DNA of 64,000 nt, from contig CAWAPS010000019.1 of the NCBI GenBank assembly GCA_963783945.1, positions 744,001 to 808,000 on the forward strand, written 5' to 3'. Both the position numbers and the translations under genes were made by a program. This DNA comes from CAWAPS01 sp963783945. GTDB taxonomy: Bacteria; Actinomycetota; Acidimicrobiia; Acidimicrobiales; Palsa-688. Shown here piece by piece: positions 1-8,708 of this stretch (positions within the stretch are counted from its first letter, which is position 1; each line of letters begins with the position of its first letter). The notes under the pieces were generated by a model, which was not told the origin of the DNA, did no database searches, and saw only the letters and a program-made list of their open reading frames with translations.

Positions 1-1
1 C

Positions 2-877
2 TTACCTCTCGTGCACTTCTTGACCGAAACTTCGATCGTTGGTCCCTCTGGCGGGCAAGCACGCGGTTCGAGCCCGGAGTTCCTTCCGCCTGACCCGCCG
101 GACGCCGCTGGTCAGACCCAACTGTTGGAGACAGCTTTGGTGGCGGTCGAAACGCGATTGGCCCGGACTTTGCGACAGACGACGACCCTGACCCGGCTAC
201 TACGGGAGGCCAGGGACGCGGCCCGCACCGGCAACTGCCGGGTCCTCGAGGCCGCGATCGAGAAGACCAGTGATAGCTCGAAGAGTCTCGTCGCTGATCT
301 CGACTCGCTGCGGGCAGAGTGGTCGTTAGACCTTATGGAGTATCTCAGACTGGGGTACTTCGCCGCTGAGGTGACTGCTGCTGCATCGTCCGTGGGAATA
401 CGACTCGAGCCGCGAGGGGATCGTCTGGTCAGCTACCCCACGGTCCTACGGATGCGGCCAGACCTCTCAGCGGTGGAGATCGATGGGCGCCGGGAGAGTG
501 GCCTGCGAGCGTCCAACATCATTGCGGCTCTGGATGCGTCACGGAAGCGGGCCGGCCGCTTTCAGGCGGCACCGTTCCTGGAGGCTCTGGAAGCTGCCTA
601 TCTCAGATTGACAGTCGGCGCGCCCGGCGCCGGCCCGGTTGTAAGGCTGGGCGCCCTCTGGGATCTGTTCACGTTGCTTCCCGGCAGCGAGCGCGACTAC
701 TCCAAGGCCGAGTTCGGGCGTGATTTGAACCTATTGGATGAGTCCGGACTAACGGTTACCCGAGCCGGTCGCACCTTGCTGTTCGCGGCATCGTCGGGAC
801 CTCGGGTCGACGAGGTGTTGACTGCCATCGGCCGCGACGGCCAAGTCCATCTGTATTGGGGGGTGTCCTTCTCGTGA
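2..877 (+). CDS. Protein of unknown function, 5' partial, first gene of a BrxD-like module
   Basis: I do not recognise the family. The reading frame is open to the left edge, so the true start probably lies outside the window; the first internal candidate is GTG at 11. The visible part is about 288 residues. Residues ~35-110 are rich in Leu, Arg, Ala and Glu and look helical or coiled-coil. The C-terminal half (~200-270) contains WDLFTLLPG and looks like a small winged-helix-type fold, which is weak inference. No signal peptide or membrane segment is visible. Its stop overlaps the next gene as GTGA, so the two are translationally coupled, and a BrxD-like ATPase follows that. The context suggests a subunit of the same complex, possibly substrate recognition or scaffold, but this is inference only. 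Confidence 0.7.
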   Translation, partial: LPLVHFLTETSIVGPSGGQARGSSPEFLPPDPPDAAGQTQLLETALVAVETRLARTLRQTTTLTRLLREARDAARTGNCRVLEAAIEKTSDSSKSLVADLDSLRAEWSLDLMEYLRLGYFAAEVTAAASSVGIRLEPRGDRLVSYPTVLRMRPDLSAVEIDGRRESGLRASNIIAALDASRKRAGRFQAAPFLEALEAAYLRLTVGAPGAGPVVRLGALWDLFTLLPGSERDYSKAEFGRDLNLLDESGLTVTRAGRTLLFAASSGPRVDEVLTAIGRDGQVHLYWGVSFS

Positions 878-1821
878 CCAATCTGCTCACCAACGACGAC
901 TACATCGACTTCCTGGCCAAGGAATACCTGTTGGACTACATCCGCACGGGCGGCGCGGCGATCAAGTTCTGTGTCGGCTGTCCCGGCACCCTCGCGGCGT
1001 TGCGAACCCGTCTGAGGTCTGTCGCTGACGACAACAACTACCTCTACGCCAGCGCCGACGCAGCCGACACCAGGCTCTCAATGACCGACCAGGTCCTTTT
1101 CGCCCTGACGCAGTCAATCGACCTTGATGGTGTCACCCGGGCCCTGGCCGCCGCCGCATACCAGGAGGCCGGCTTCCCGGCCCCTGACGCGACCGGCCTC
1201 CACCTCGACACCGTTGCCGGCCACTACCGGGTAGACCACAGCGAGCTATATCGCAGCGTCCGTCGACGTTTGGAGCAAACCGTGCTTGCCGACATGCGTC
1301 TGCCACAAGACCTCCGTCGGGCTCTGTTTCGATTGACCCAACATCACCTTGAGACAGGCGATGTCTCCGACTCTGAAGCACAGGCGGTCGACAACTGGCT
1401 GACAGGACGGCCGACCACCGGCCAGGCCTTGCGCTCGAGCGGCATCCGGTACCGGATCACCCGCGGCAACGCCCACAGGATTCTGACCGCGCTCCCGACC
1501 GCGGTCGCGGCGAGCGGTCATCGGGGGCTCGTCGCCAACTTGCACCTCGAACGGCTAGGCACCGATCGGCCCAAGGCCGAGCGGGACGGCCTTTACTACA
1601 CCAACGGAGCTCGCCTCGACGCTTACGAGGTCATTCGCGAGTTGATCGACGCCACCGACTCGCTTGCTCACGGCCTGGTGGTCATCACCGTGCCGGACCT
1701 CCTCTTCGACAACCCCAACCGCGGTCCTCTCGTCTACCCGGCACTGGCCATGCGGCTCATCGACGACGTAGCCGACCGCCACCTTCCCAATCCGTTCGCC
1801 CCCGTAGTTCGACTGGCCTAA
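874..1821 (+). CDS. DUF2791/BrxD-like ATPase homolog with a degenerate P-loop
   Basis: About 315 residues. The N-terminus (FLAKEYLLDYI, then AAIKFCVGCPGT) matches the start of DUF2791/BREX ATP-binding proteins, where a Walker A loop of the GxxGxGKT type is expected. Here the loop reads VGCPGTLAALRTRL, without the GKT/S lysine, so ATP hydrolysis is unlikely. A hydrophobic strand ending in VVITVPDLL sits where Walker B would be and also lacks the usual DE pair. I chose GTG 874 because it overlaps the upstream stop (GTGA); TTG 856 is also possible. Only 12 nt separate it from the intact ATPase downstream. The most likely role is a non-catalytic partner of that ATPase. The family assignment rests on N-terminal similarity and neighbourhood and is moderately secure. 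Confidence 0.75.
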   Translation: MTNLLTNDDYIDFLAKEYLLDYIRTGGAAIKFCVGCPGTLAALRTRLRSVADDNNYLYASADAADTRLSMTDQVLFALTQSIDLDGVTRALAAAAYQEAGFPAPDATGLHLDTVAGHYRVDHSELYRSVRRRLEQTVLADMRLPQDLRRALFRLTQHHLETGDVSDSEAQAVDNWLTGRPTTGQALRSSGIRYRITRGNAHRILTALPTAVAASGHRGLVANLHLERLGTDRPKAERDGLYYTNGARLDAYEVIRELIDATDSLAHGLVVITVPDLLFDNPNRGPLVYPALAMRLIDDVADRHLPNPFAPVVRLA

Positions 1822-1833
1822 CCAGGACCGATA

Positions 1834-3087
1834 ATGACCCTCGCAACCACGCCCACGCCCACCCCGAGCCACGACCCTCCCGCCTCTCGGCGGGCCATCG
1901 AGGCTCTCCGGACCGGTGTCCCCTCGCTCGCCGCGATAACCACGCTGCCCTCCCTCCAACCCGAGATCGACTCTCGTTTCGATGACCTCTGCCACCAGGT
2001 GCGCGACCTTCCCCGAGGCGGGCGACCGGCGAAGGGTTTACTCCTCGGCGGAGGATTCGGCACCGGTAAAAGCCACCTGCTGTCCCAGCTAAGAGCCCGA
2101 GCCGAAAGCCAAGGATTCGTGACCTCCGCGGTGACCATCTCCAAAGAGGTCCCCCTGCACGACATCGTCCGGGTCGGCAAAGCTGCCATCGCCGGAGCCA
2201 GCCTCGACGGCTCCCCTCGCGACGTGATCGAACGCCTGGCCGACCGAATCGCAATCACCAGCCCGGGATGGGACGAAATAACCCGGGACACCCACCATGC
2301 CAACAACCGACTCGACCCCCGCTTCGCCGCATCAGTGGTGCTCTGGGATCGACCAGGGACGCCGGCGGATCTCAACGATCACCTCATGCGATTCTGGGCC
2401 GGCGAACCTCTCCACCTCCCGACCGTCCGTAAAGCGCTCAGGAGTATCAACCGGGCCACCGACTACTCCTTCGACCGCATCAACGAGCGCGATCTATGGG
2501 CCCAACGCCTGGGCTTCATCGCCCGACTGGCTCGAGCGGCGGGCCAGCCAGGCTGGATAGTGACTTTCGACGAGGTCGAGCTCATCGGCCGCTACCCTGC
2601 CCGCCAACGCTTGCGCTCCTACGCGGAGCTCGGTCGTTGGCTGCAACGCCGGCCAGCCGACCCGACTGCCCCGCTCGGCTCCGTGTTCGCCATCACCGAC
2701 GACTACGAGGCGGCCATCCTCGACCACAAAGACGACCGCAACCTGCACATGAGACTCCCCTACCGCCTCGACGACGAACGTACCGCCAGCGCCGGCGAGA
2801 TCGGGATCAAAGCCATTCAGCGCGACGTCCAGACCCTTTGCGGCCCAACCCCACAGGACCTCGAGACGATCCGAACCCGAATCCGGAGCATGCACGGAGC
2901 CGCCTACAACTGGGAGCCGCCCCCCGCCCCGGGTCCGCCGGAGCGAACCAGCAACCGGCTACGCCACCACATTCGAGCCTGGATTAACCAATGGGACCTC
3001 TACCGGCAATACCCAGAACTCCAGCAGGAGATCCGCGTCTACGAGCCTCTGCCCAACTGGGACGAGTGCCCCGACTTATCCACCTGA
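1834..3087 (+). CDS. BrxD-like (DUF2791) P-loop ATPase
   Basis: This 417-residue protein has an intact Walker A near residues 71-79 (GGGFGTGKS) and a Walker B near 240-248 (IVTFDEVEL) continuing as IGRY, a signature I associate with DUF2791 proteins annotated as BREX system ATP-binding proteins. A sensor-like strand (VFAITDDYE) follows. The first ~20 residues are Pro/Thr-rich and probably disordered. In known BREX and related loci such ATPases sit beside helicases, PglZ or methylases; here the upstream partners are a degenerate homolog and an unknown protein, and the rest of the module is outside the window. Downstream the context changes to catabolic genes. The ATPase call is strong. A defence role is inferred from family knowledge, not demonstrated. 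Confidence 0.85.
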   Translation: MTLATTPTPTPSHDPPASRRAIEALRTGVPSLAAITTLPSLQPEIDSRFDDLCHQVRDLPRGGRPAKGLLLGGGFGTGKSHLLSQLRARAESQGFVTSAVTISKEVPLHDIVRVGKAAIAGASLDGSPRDVIERLADRIAITSPGWDEITRDTHHANNRLDPRFAASVVLWDRPGTPADLNDHLMRFWAGEPLHLPTVRKALRSINRATDYSFDRINERDLWAQRLGFIARLARAAGQPGWIVTFDEVELIGRYPARQRLRSYAELGRWLQRRPADPTAPLGSVFAITDDYEAAILDHKDDRNLHMRLPYRLDDERTASAGEIGIKAIQRDVQTLCGPTPQDLETIRTRIRSMHGAAYNWEPPPAPGPPERTSNRLRHHIRAWINQWDLYRQYPELQQEIRVYEPLPNWDECPDLST

Positions 3088-3170
3088 GCCAATCTCAAGA
3101 GAGCGGACTGGAATCGCTACCGAACCCTGAGCCCTCCATAACGAAGGTGCTCATGTAAAGTCTGTAGTCG

Positions 3171-4802
3171 ATGCCGGATCTCCCTCTCTCCGCGGCCGGC
3201 CATGATGTCGACGCCGTCATCGTCGGCGCCGGCTTTTCCGGCCTCTACATGCTTCACCGCCTGCGTGACCTCCTGGGACTGACCGTCAGGTGCTTCGAGG
3301 CGGGTGACGGGGTCGGGGGGACGTGGTACTGGAACCGCTATCCGGGCGCACGCTGCGATTCCGAGAGCACCTACTACTCATACTCATTTTCTGAGGACCT
3401 TCAACAGGAATGGACCTGGAGCACCAAGTACCCCGAGCAGCCGGAGATCCTGCTCTACCTCAACCACGTCGCCGATCGCTTCAATCTCCGCCGCGACATT
3501 ACGTTTGCCACTCGTGTGACGGCGGCGACATTCCTTGACGGGACCGACTCCTGGGAGGTCCGGACCGACGACGACGAAGTGGTGCAGTGTCGCTTTCTTA
3601 TAAGCGCTGTCGGGTGCCTCTCGGCGGCCAACATCCCGCCCGTCCCGGGCCTCGACCGCTTCCAAGGCGACCGGTACCACACAGGGGCGTGGCCCCACCA
3701 TGATGTGAGCTTCTCGGAAAAGCGCGTCGGCCTCATCGGCACCGGGTCTAGCGGAATCCAAGCCACACCGGTGATCGCAGCAGAAGCCGACCACTTGTAT
3801 GTGTTTCAGCGGACACCCAACTACAGCATCCCAGCCCGCAACCGGGCCCTATCCAATGAGGAATGGGACAATATCAAGGCCCACTACGGGGAGCTGAGAC
3901 GCAAGTGCCGTGACTCATGGAGCGGCTTCCCTTACGACCGCAGTGAGTTGTCGGCGTTGGCTGTGAGCCCGGAAGAGCGCGAGGCGAGGTACGAACAGTT
4001 GTGGGCGGAGGAGGGTGGGTTCAAGTTCCTCTTCGGATCGTTCAACGACTTCCTGACCAACCAGGACGCGAACGATACCGTGGCGGAGTTCATTCGCCGG
4101 AAGATCCACGAGATCGTCAAAGACCAAGCGGTCGCCGGCTTGCTCTCGCCCCGGGACTACCCCTACGGGACCAAGCGGCCGCCCATTGACACGGCCTACT
4201 ACGAGACGTTCAACCGCGATAACGTCACGCTCGTCGACTTGCGAGAGACTCCTATCGTAGAAATCACGCCGACGGGGCTCCGCACCTCCGACCGCGACTA
4301 CCAGCTCGGCGTCATCGTCTTTGCTACCGGGTTTGATGCCATGACTGGTTCGCTACTGCGGATTGACGTGCATGGAAAGCACGGCCTGAGCCTGCGAGAG
4401 AAGTGGGCGCACGGCCCGGTCACCTATCTCGGTATACAGGTCGCCGGCTTCCCCAACATGTTCATCATTACTGGACCGGGGAGCCCGTCGGTTTTAGCCA
4501 ACATGCCCACCGCAATCGAACAGCATGTGGAGTGGATAGCCGACTGCATCGCCTATATGCGTGAGCACGGCCTGACGGGCGTCGACGCCAGCGAGGACGC
4601 CCAGGCGAGATGGGTTGAGCACGTGCAGGCCGTCGCCGACACCACGCTGTTTCCCAAGGCCAACTCTTGGTACGTCGGCGCGAACATCCCGGGCAAGAAC
4701 CGGGTGTTCATGCCGTATGTGGGCGGCTTCGGCCCATACGATCAATTGTGCAAGGATATTGCCCTCAACGGATACCAGGGTTTCGTGCTCTCGGGCCAAT
4801 AG
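3171..4802 (+). CDS. Flavin-containing Baeyer-Villiger monooxygenase
   Basis: 543 residues, the usual length for type I BVMOs. An N-terminal FAD dinucleotide motif GAGFSG lies at 19-24 and is followed by GGTWYWNRYPGARCDSES, typical of cyclohexanone monooxygenase relatives. The BVMO fingerprint FxGxxxHxxxWP is present as FQGDRYHTGAWP at about 164-175, and the NADP motif GTGSSG at 190-195. The expected reaction is NADPH- and O2-dependent conversion of a ketone to an ester or lactone in the cytoplasm. A TAAAGT box at 3156-3161 precedes the ATG by 9 nt and there is no convincing ribosome site, so the gene may be leaderless. It lies alone between the ATPase module and an oppositely oriented SDR. 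The substrate is unknown; cyclic or aliphatic ketones are the family norm. Confidence 0.93.
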   Translation: MPDLPLSAAGHDVDAVIVGAGFSGLYMLHRLRDLLGLTVRCFEAGDGVGGTWYWNRYPGARCDSESTYYSYSFSEDLQQEWTWSTKYPEQPEILLYLNHVADRFNLRRDITFATRVTAATFLDGTDSWEVRTDDDEVVQCRFLISAVGCLSAANIPPVPGLDRFQGDRYHTGAWPHHDVSFSEKRVGLIGTGSSGIQATPVIAAEADHLYVFQRTPNYSIPARNRALSNEEWDNIKAHYGELRRKCRDSWSGFPYDRSELSALAVSPEEREARYEQLWAEEGGFKFLFGSFNDFLTNQDANDTVAEFIRRKIHEIVKDQAVAGLLSPRDYPYGTKRPPIDTAYYETFNRDNVTLVDLRETPIVEITPTGLRTSDRDYQLGVIVFATGFDAMTGSLLRIDVHGKHGLSLREKWAHGPVTYLGIQVAGFPNMFIITGPGSPSVLANMPTAIEQHVEWIADCIAYMREHGLTGVDASEDAQARWVEHVQAVADTTLFPKANSWYVGANIPGKNRVFMPYVGGFGPYDQLCKDIALNGYQGFVLSGQ

Positions 4803-4864
4803 CTCACCCTCCGGGACTCGGGTGGTCCCATATTGTGAGGTGCGAACGGATCCTGGTTCAGTTC

Positions 4865-5645
4865 CTAGCGTCCCGAGTCGATGGTGATTCCCCCATCCGG
4901 GAAGAGTGTCTGTCCGGTCATAAAACCGCCATCCTCACTGGCCAAGAAGACAGCCACGCCACCGATGTTCGCGCTCGGCCCGGCCAAAGTGTCCGAGCGG
5001 CACGGCCTTCCTGAGTGCCTCCTGCTCGGCTTCAGGTAACGCATGGAGCCATTCCAGTGATCTCTCCGACCAGTCCCAGGCTCGCGGGCAAATGGCGTTC
5101 ACTCGTATGCCGACCGGTCCCCACTCTCTGGCCGCGACGCGTGTCAGGGCCCGGATGCCCTCCTTCGCCACTGCATACGAAAGAAACGTCGCCCACCCCT
5201 GCACACCAGCCACCGAACCGAGATTGATAATCGATCCGCCTCGTCCCTCCATGTGTGGGTAACACGCCTTCATGAAGTGGACCGTGCTGAGAACACCGCC
5301 TTCGAATTGATGCCGGACGTTTTCGTCATCGGTGTCGAGAAACGGGAGCGCCGTCTCCGTCGGGAGATCGTGAGCATTGTTCACCAGCACATCGATGGCA
5401 CCGAACGCCTCGATCGTCGCCGCCACCGTGTGGGCGATGTCGTCTTGATTTCTGATGTCGCACACAGAATCCATAACTGTGCCGCCGCGCTCCTCAATCT
5501 CTCCGGCGACTTCCTTCAGTGTCTTCGCGGAACGCGCCGCGATAGTCACCGCCGCGCCCTCCCGAGCCAACGCCCGAGCGATGCCGCGCCCGATGCCGGC
5601 GCTACCTCCGGTCACAATGGCGACCTTCCCGTCAAGACGACCCAC
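4865..5645 (-). pseudogene. SDR family oxidoreductase interrupted by one frameshift
   Basis: The 5' part encodes a classical short-chain dehydrogenase: TGGSAGIGRG nucleotide-binding motif, NNAH, NLGSVAG and YAVAKEG (catalytic Tyr and Lys). GTG 5645 is chosen as start because AAGGAGG lies 8 nt upstream. After VPLGHFGRAE the frame breaks near 4975-4985. Removing one base restores ANIGGVAVFLASEDGGF and the usual C-terminal MTGQTLFPDGG, ending at a TAG at 4865. The combined span is 3n+1, as expected for one inserted base. Either the gene is inactivated or the assembly has an error here; two other genes in the window show the same kind of lesion. If intact it would oxidise or reduce a hydroxyl/carbonyl with NAD(P). 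Confidence 0.85.
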
Positions 5646-5799
5646 AGCAGAACCCTCCTTGCCAATGCATTCGCCAGACATTAGTTGCACGCACGCCTGT
5701 GGTGATCCCACTGGACGGAATTCTTCCCCAGGATCTTCTCTGGGCCTACGCTTGTGCGTGAGAGTAACATCGGGCACCGAGTCCTGAAAGGAGGAGAGG

Positions 5800-6915
5800 A
5801 TGACCCGTCAATATCGGCTCATCTCGGCTGACTCGCACGTCAATCCCTTGCCCACGATCTGGGCGGAGCGGATACCGGTGCGGTTCCGTGAAAGAGCGCC
5901 GCGCGTTGAGCGCCAAGCTGACGCTGAAGTTGTTATTTTCGAGGGCAAGGTGCTGCGGTTCTCCGCGCTCTCCGCTTCCGCCGGCACCAAGTACGAAGAC
6001 TACAAACCGCTTGGTTCTTCCTTTGAGGAGGGTCGCAAGGGGGGATGGGACGCCATAGCCCGAATCGAGGACCAGGACCTCGATGGCGTTGACGCCGAGG
6101 TCCTCTTCGGTGGGACCACCAAGCTGGTGACGGATGACTTCGAGTTGCGTTTCGCGCTCATGCAGGCCTACAACGACTGGCTGGCGGATTTCGTCCAAAC
6201 CGCCCCTGACCGGTTGGTCGGAATCGCCGAGATCCCGATCTGGGACCTCGATCTGGCCGTACGAGAGGCTCGTCGGGCCCGCGACAAGGGACTGAAGGGC
6301 GTGATCCTCCCCGGATTTCCGACGCTGGAGAGCGTTTTCGCCATGTCGGCTCCAAGCGACCGCCCGTACGTGGATCCGTGGTATGACCCCCTGTGGGACG
6401 TGCTCGAAGATCTGGGCTTACCCGCGCACATGCATCTCGGTGCTCGTCCCCTGACCGAGAGCCTGACAACCAACATGATGATCAACTCATCGGTCAACAA
6501 GGCCATGATGGCAGAACCGATCGCGAGCTTTATCTTCTCTGGTGCCCTGCAGAAGCACCCGGACCTGCACATAGTTTCGGTCGAGAGCGGGGTGGGGTGG
6601 ATGTCGTTCCTGGTGGATTGGATGGATCATGTCTTCGAGCGGCACGGCACCCACACCCAGTCTCCCCTTCGAGAGCCTCCGTCGGCGTTCTTTCGCCGCC
6701 AAGTCCACGGAACGTTTATCGAGGATCGCCCCGGCGTTCGTGAACGCCACAACATCGGATTGAACTGCATCATGTGGTCCAGCGACTATCCGCACAGCGA
6801 CAGCGTCTGGCCCCATTCACGCAAGGTGGTCGAAGAGCACTTCGTAGGTGTACCCGAAGAGGAGAAGCACCAGATCGTCTGCGGTAACGCCCGTGCCCTG
6901 TATGGACTTCCCTGA
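5800..6915 (+). CDS. Amidohydrolase family (amidohydrolase_2) metal-dependent hydrolase
   Basis: 371 residues, typical of the PF04909-type TIM-barrel hydrolases and decarboxylases. An N-terminal SADSHV (about residues 10-14) supplies the first Asp/His metal site, HMHLG supplies a further His, and SSDYPHSD near the C-terminus carries the terminal Asp. The protein ends in the family-like NARALYGLP. The start is fixed by GGAGG 5-10 nt upstream of ATG. Members of this family hydrolyse or decarboxylate aromatic and cyclic acids; in actinobacterial catabolic loci they commonly sit beside LLM monooxygenases, as here. About 100 nt separate it from the LLM gene downstream, so co-transcription is likely. 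The exact substrate cannot be told. Confidence 0.92.
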   Translation: MTRQYRLISADSHVNPLPTIWAERIPVRFRERAPRVERQADAEVVIFEGKVLRFSALSASAGTKYEDYKPLGSSFEEGRKGGWDAIARIEDQDLDGVDAEVLFGGTTKLVTDDFELRFALMQAYNDWLADFVQTAPDRLVGIAEIPIWDLDLAVREARRARDKGLKGVILPGFPTLESVFAMSAPSDRPYVDPWYDPLWDVLEDLGLPAHMHLGARPLTESLTTNMMINSSVNKAMMAEPIASFIFSGALQKHPDLHIVSVESGVGWMSFLVDWMDHVFERHGTHTQSPLREPPSAFFRRQVHGTFIEDRPGVRERHNIGLNCIMWSSDYPHSDSVWPHSRKVVEEHFVGVPEEEKHQIVCGNARALYGLP

Positions 6916-7016
6916 CCCGGCGAACGCGGGCGCGGTCGGGTGCGGACCCGGCCATACCCGGGCGGTCGGCGATCAGGCGACCGAACCGGGGGCACAACAT
7001 CGCCGAGGAGGAAACG

Positions 7017-8138
7017 TTGGACCTTGACCTGCTGTATGAGATCGATGTGCCCTTACCGTGGGGGGACAAGCCGCACCCCTACGGCCAGCGGGAACACGAG
7101 CAGCGAGCCTATGCAGAAACGCTCGAACAGGTGAAGCTAGCCGACCAGATGGGCTTCAACACCGCCTGGTTCGTGGAGCACCACTTCCGGGAAGGACGCT
7201 CCCACTGTCCAGCGCCGGAAGTGATGATCGGAGCGCTCACGCAGGCGACGCAGAACATACGCCTGGGTTTCGGAGTCACCCTGCTGCCGTTCGGTTTCAC
7301 CCACCCGGCTCGGGTCGCGGAGAAGGTGGCCGCCGCCGATATCCTCTCGGGCGGCCGTGTCGAGTGGGGAACCGGCCGCTCGACCCCCATGGAGCAGACG
7401 GCCTTCCACGTCGATCGTCAGAAGAGCCGGGCGGAATGGGAGGAGGCCATCCGCATCATCACCGCCATGTGGCGTGAGGAGTACTTCGAATGGGACAGCC
7501 CGACGTTCAGCTTCCCCAAGCGGATGGTGACCCCCAAGCCGGTGCAGGCTCCGCATCCCCGGTGCTGGATGGCGGCGTCGACTCAAGGGTCATCGGTCGT
7601 GGCCGGAAAAAACCACTTGGGCCTGCTGTCGCTGTCGCTGATGTTTCCTGTGGAGTGGATGGCTGCTGAAATCGCCGCCTACCGGGAGGCGTGGAACAGT
7701 GAGGACGCCAAGCCGATTACCGACGTTTCCAACAACCGGGTGGCCGCCTACACCCTCGTCCACTGCGCCGATTCGATGCGGGACTGCGAGAAGAACGGCG
7801 TCTGGGAGGCCATCGGCTGGTGGTACCGGGCCCAAGCCGAGTTCCAGCTCAAGTGGGAGTTCCCCAACATCACCCAGGAGGAACGTGACCGTCGCTTCCC
7901 GCTGCTGAAGAAGCTGCTCGAGGGCGAAGTACCGGTCCGCGACTTCCACGACGCCGACATGATCATCGTCGGCGATCCCGAGCGATGCCTGGAAAAGATG
8001 AAGCGCTACGCCGACGCTGGATGCGACGAGCTGATTTGCTACGTGGAGTTCGGTCACATGCCGCACGAAGGCGCCATGCGAACCATCGAACTCCTCGGCA
8101 AGGAGGTGCTCCCCGAGCTCAAACAGTACCGGCCATGA
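7017..8138 (+). CDS. LLM-class flavin-dependent oxidoreductase
   Basis: 373 residues with the luciferase-like TIM-barrel pattern: an N-terminal strand LDLLYEIDV, GFNTAWFVEHHF, then IRLGFGVTLLPF and VEWGTGRS. It uses reduced FMN or F420 and O2, or acts as an F420-dependent reductase. TTG 7017 is taken as start because GAGGAGG lies 5 nt upstream and the conserved first strand begins immediately after. The stop overlaps the next start as ATGA. A close paralog lies at 25182-26375, sharing the blocks VEHHF, CPAPE and TQNIRLGFGVTL. With the amidohydrolase upstream and the SnoaL-like protein downstream it forms a probable three-gene operon. Confidence 0.92.
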   Translation: MDLDLLYEIDVPLPWGDKPHPYGQREHEQRAYAETLEQVKLADQMGFNTAWFVEHHFREGRSHCPAPEVMIGALTQATQNIRLGFGVTLLPFGFTHPARVAEKVAAADILSGGRVEWGTGRSTPMEQTAFHVDRQKSRAEWEEAIRIITAMWREEYFEWDSPTFSFPKRMVTPKPVQAPHPRCWMAASTQGSSVVAGKNHLGLLSLSLMFPVEWMAAEIAAYREAWNSEDAKPITDVSNNRVAAYTLVHCADSMRDCEKNGVWEAIGWWYRAQAEFQLKWEFPNITQEERDRRFPLLKKLLEGEVPVRDFHDADMIIVGDPERCLEKMKRYADAGCDELICYVEFGHMPHEGAMRTIELLGKEVLPELKQYRP

Positions 8139-8656
8139 TGGAAGGCCAAGATACCGGCCGGATGGCGGACGTCTACGAGATCCAGAAGCTTAAGGCTCGC
8201 TACTTCCGCTTCATGGACACCAAACACTGGGAGGAGTTCGGTCGGCTGTTCACCGACGACCTCAAATTCTACATCGAGAACACCCCCGCCCCGAGCTCCA
8301 GCGAACCGACGTTCAACGGCTCCAGGTCGCTCGTCGACTATCTCGCCGCCTCCCATCCGCAAAAGGTCACGGTCCACCAGGGCCACATGCCCGAGATCGA
8401 ATTCACCGGGCCCGACAGCGCCACCGGGGTGTGGGCCATGTTCGACTGGGTCGACGACCCGGAACGGGGCGGCGCCTGGCAGGGCTTCGGCCATTATCAC
8501 GAGAAATACGTGCGTGAGCTCGATGGCAGCTGGCGTATCCGCGAGGTCAGACTCACCCGCCTCCGGGTCGACAAGGTCGAACCGCGGGCTCCGCTCGGAC
8601 AGATAGGGATCGACGCGGCGCAGATGGAGCGATCCTCGACCAACCGAGACCGGTGA
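8135..8656 (+). CDS. SnoaL-like / nuclear transport factor 2-like protein
   Basis: About 173 residues. Residues ~10-150 have the cone-shaped alpha+beta-barrel pattern seen in SnoaL-like proteins: an initial helix IQKLKARYFRFMD, then WEEFGRLFTDDL, and a C-terminal strand pair with GSWRIREVRLTRLR. Family members are cyclases, dehydratases, isomerases or non-enzymatic ligand binders. ATG 8135 overlaps the upstream stop (ATGA), indicating translational coupling to the LLM oxidoreductase; ATG 8162 is an alternative start. Five proteins of this fold occur in the window, each beside oxidoreductases, which suggests pathway-specific accessory roles. Confidence 0.87.
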   Translation: MMEGQDTGRMADVYEIQKLKARYFRFMDTKHWEEFGRLFTDDLKFYIENTPAPSSSEPTFNGSRSLVDYLAASHPQKVTVHQGHMPEIEFTGPDSATGVWAMFDWVDDPERGGAWQGFGHYHEKYVRELDGSWRIREVRLTRLRVDKVEPRAPLGQIGIDAAQMERSSTNRDR

Positions 8657-8696
8657 GCCCGGTCGGGCAAAAGTACGGGCGTATCTGCCGTCGTAC

Positions 8697-8702
8697 TAGA
8701 GT
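8697..8702 (+). promoter_or_regulatory. Probable -10 box of a leaderless VOC gene
   Basis: TAGAGT lies 6 nt before GTG 8709, the spacing expected when transcription starts at the first base of the start codon. No ribosome site is visible. A clear -35 was not found. Confidence 0.45.
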
Positions 8703-8708
8703 GGCTCC

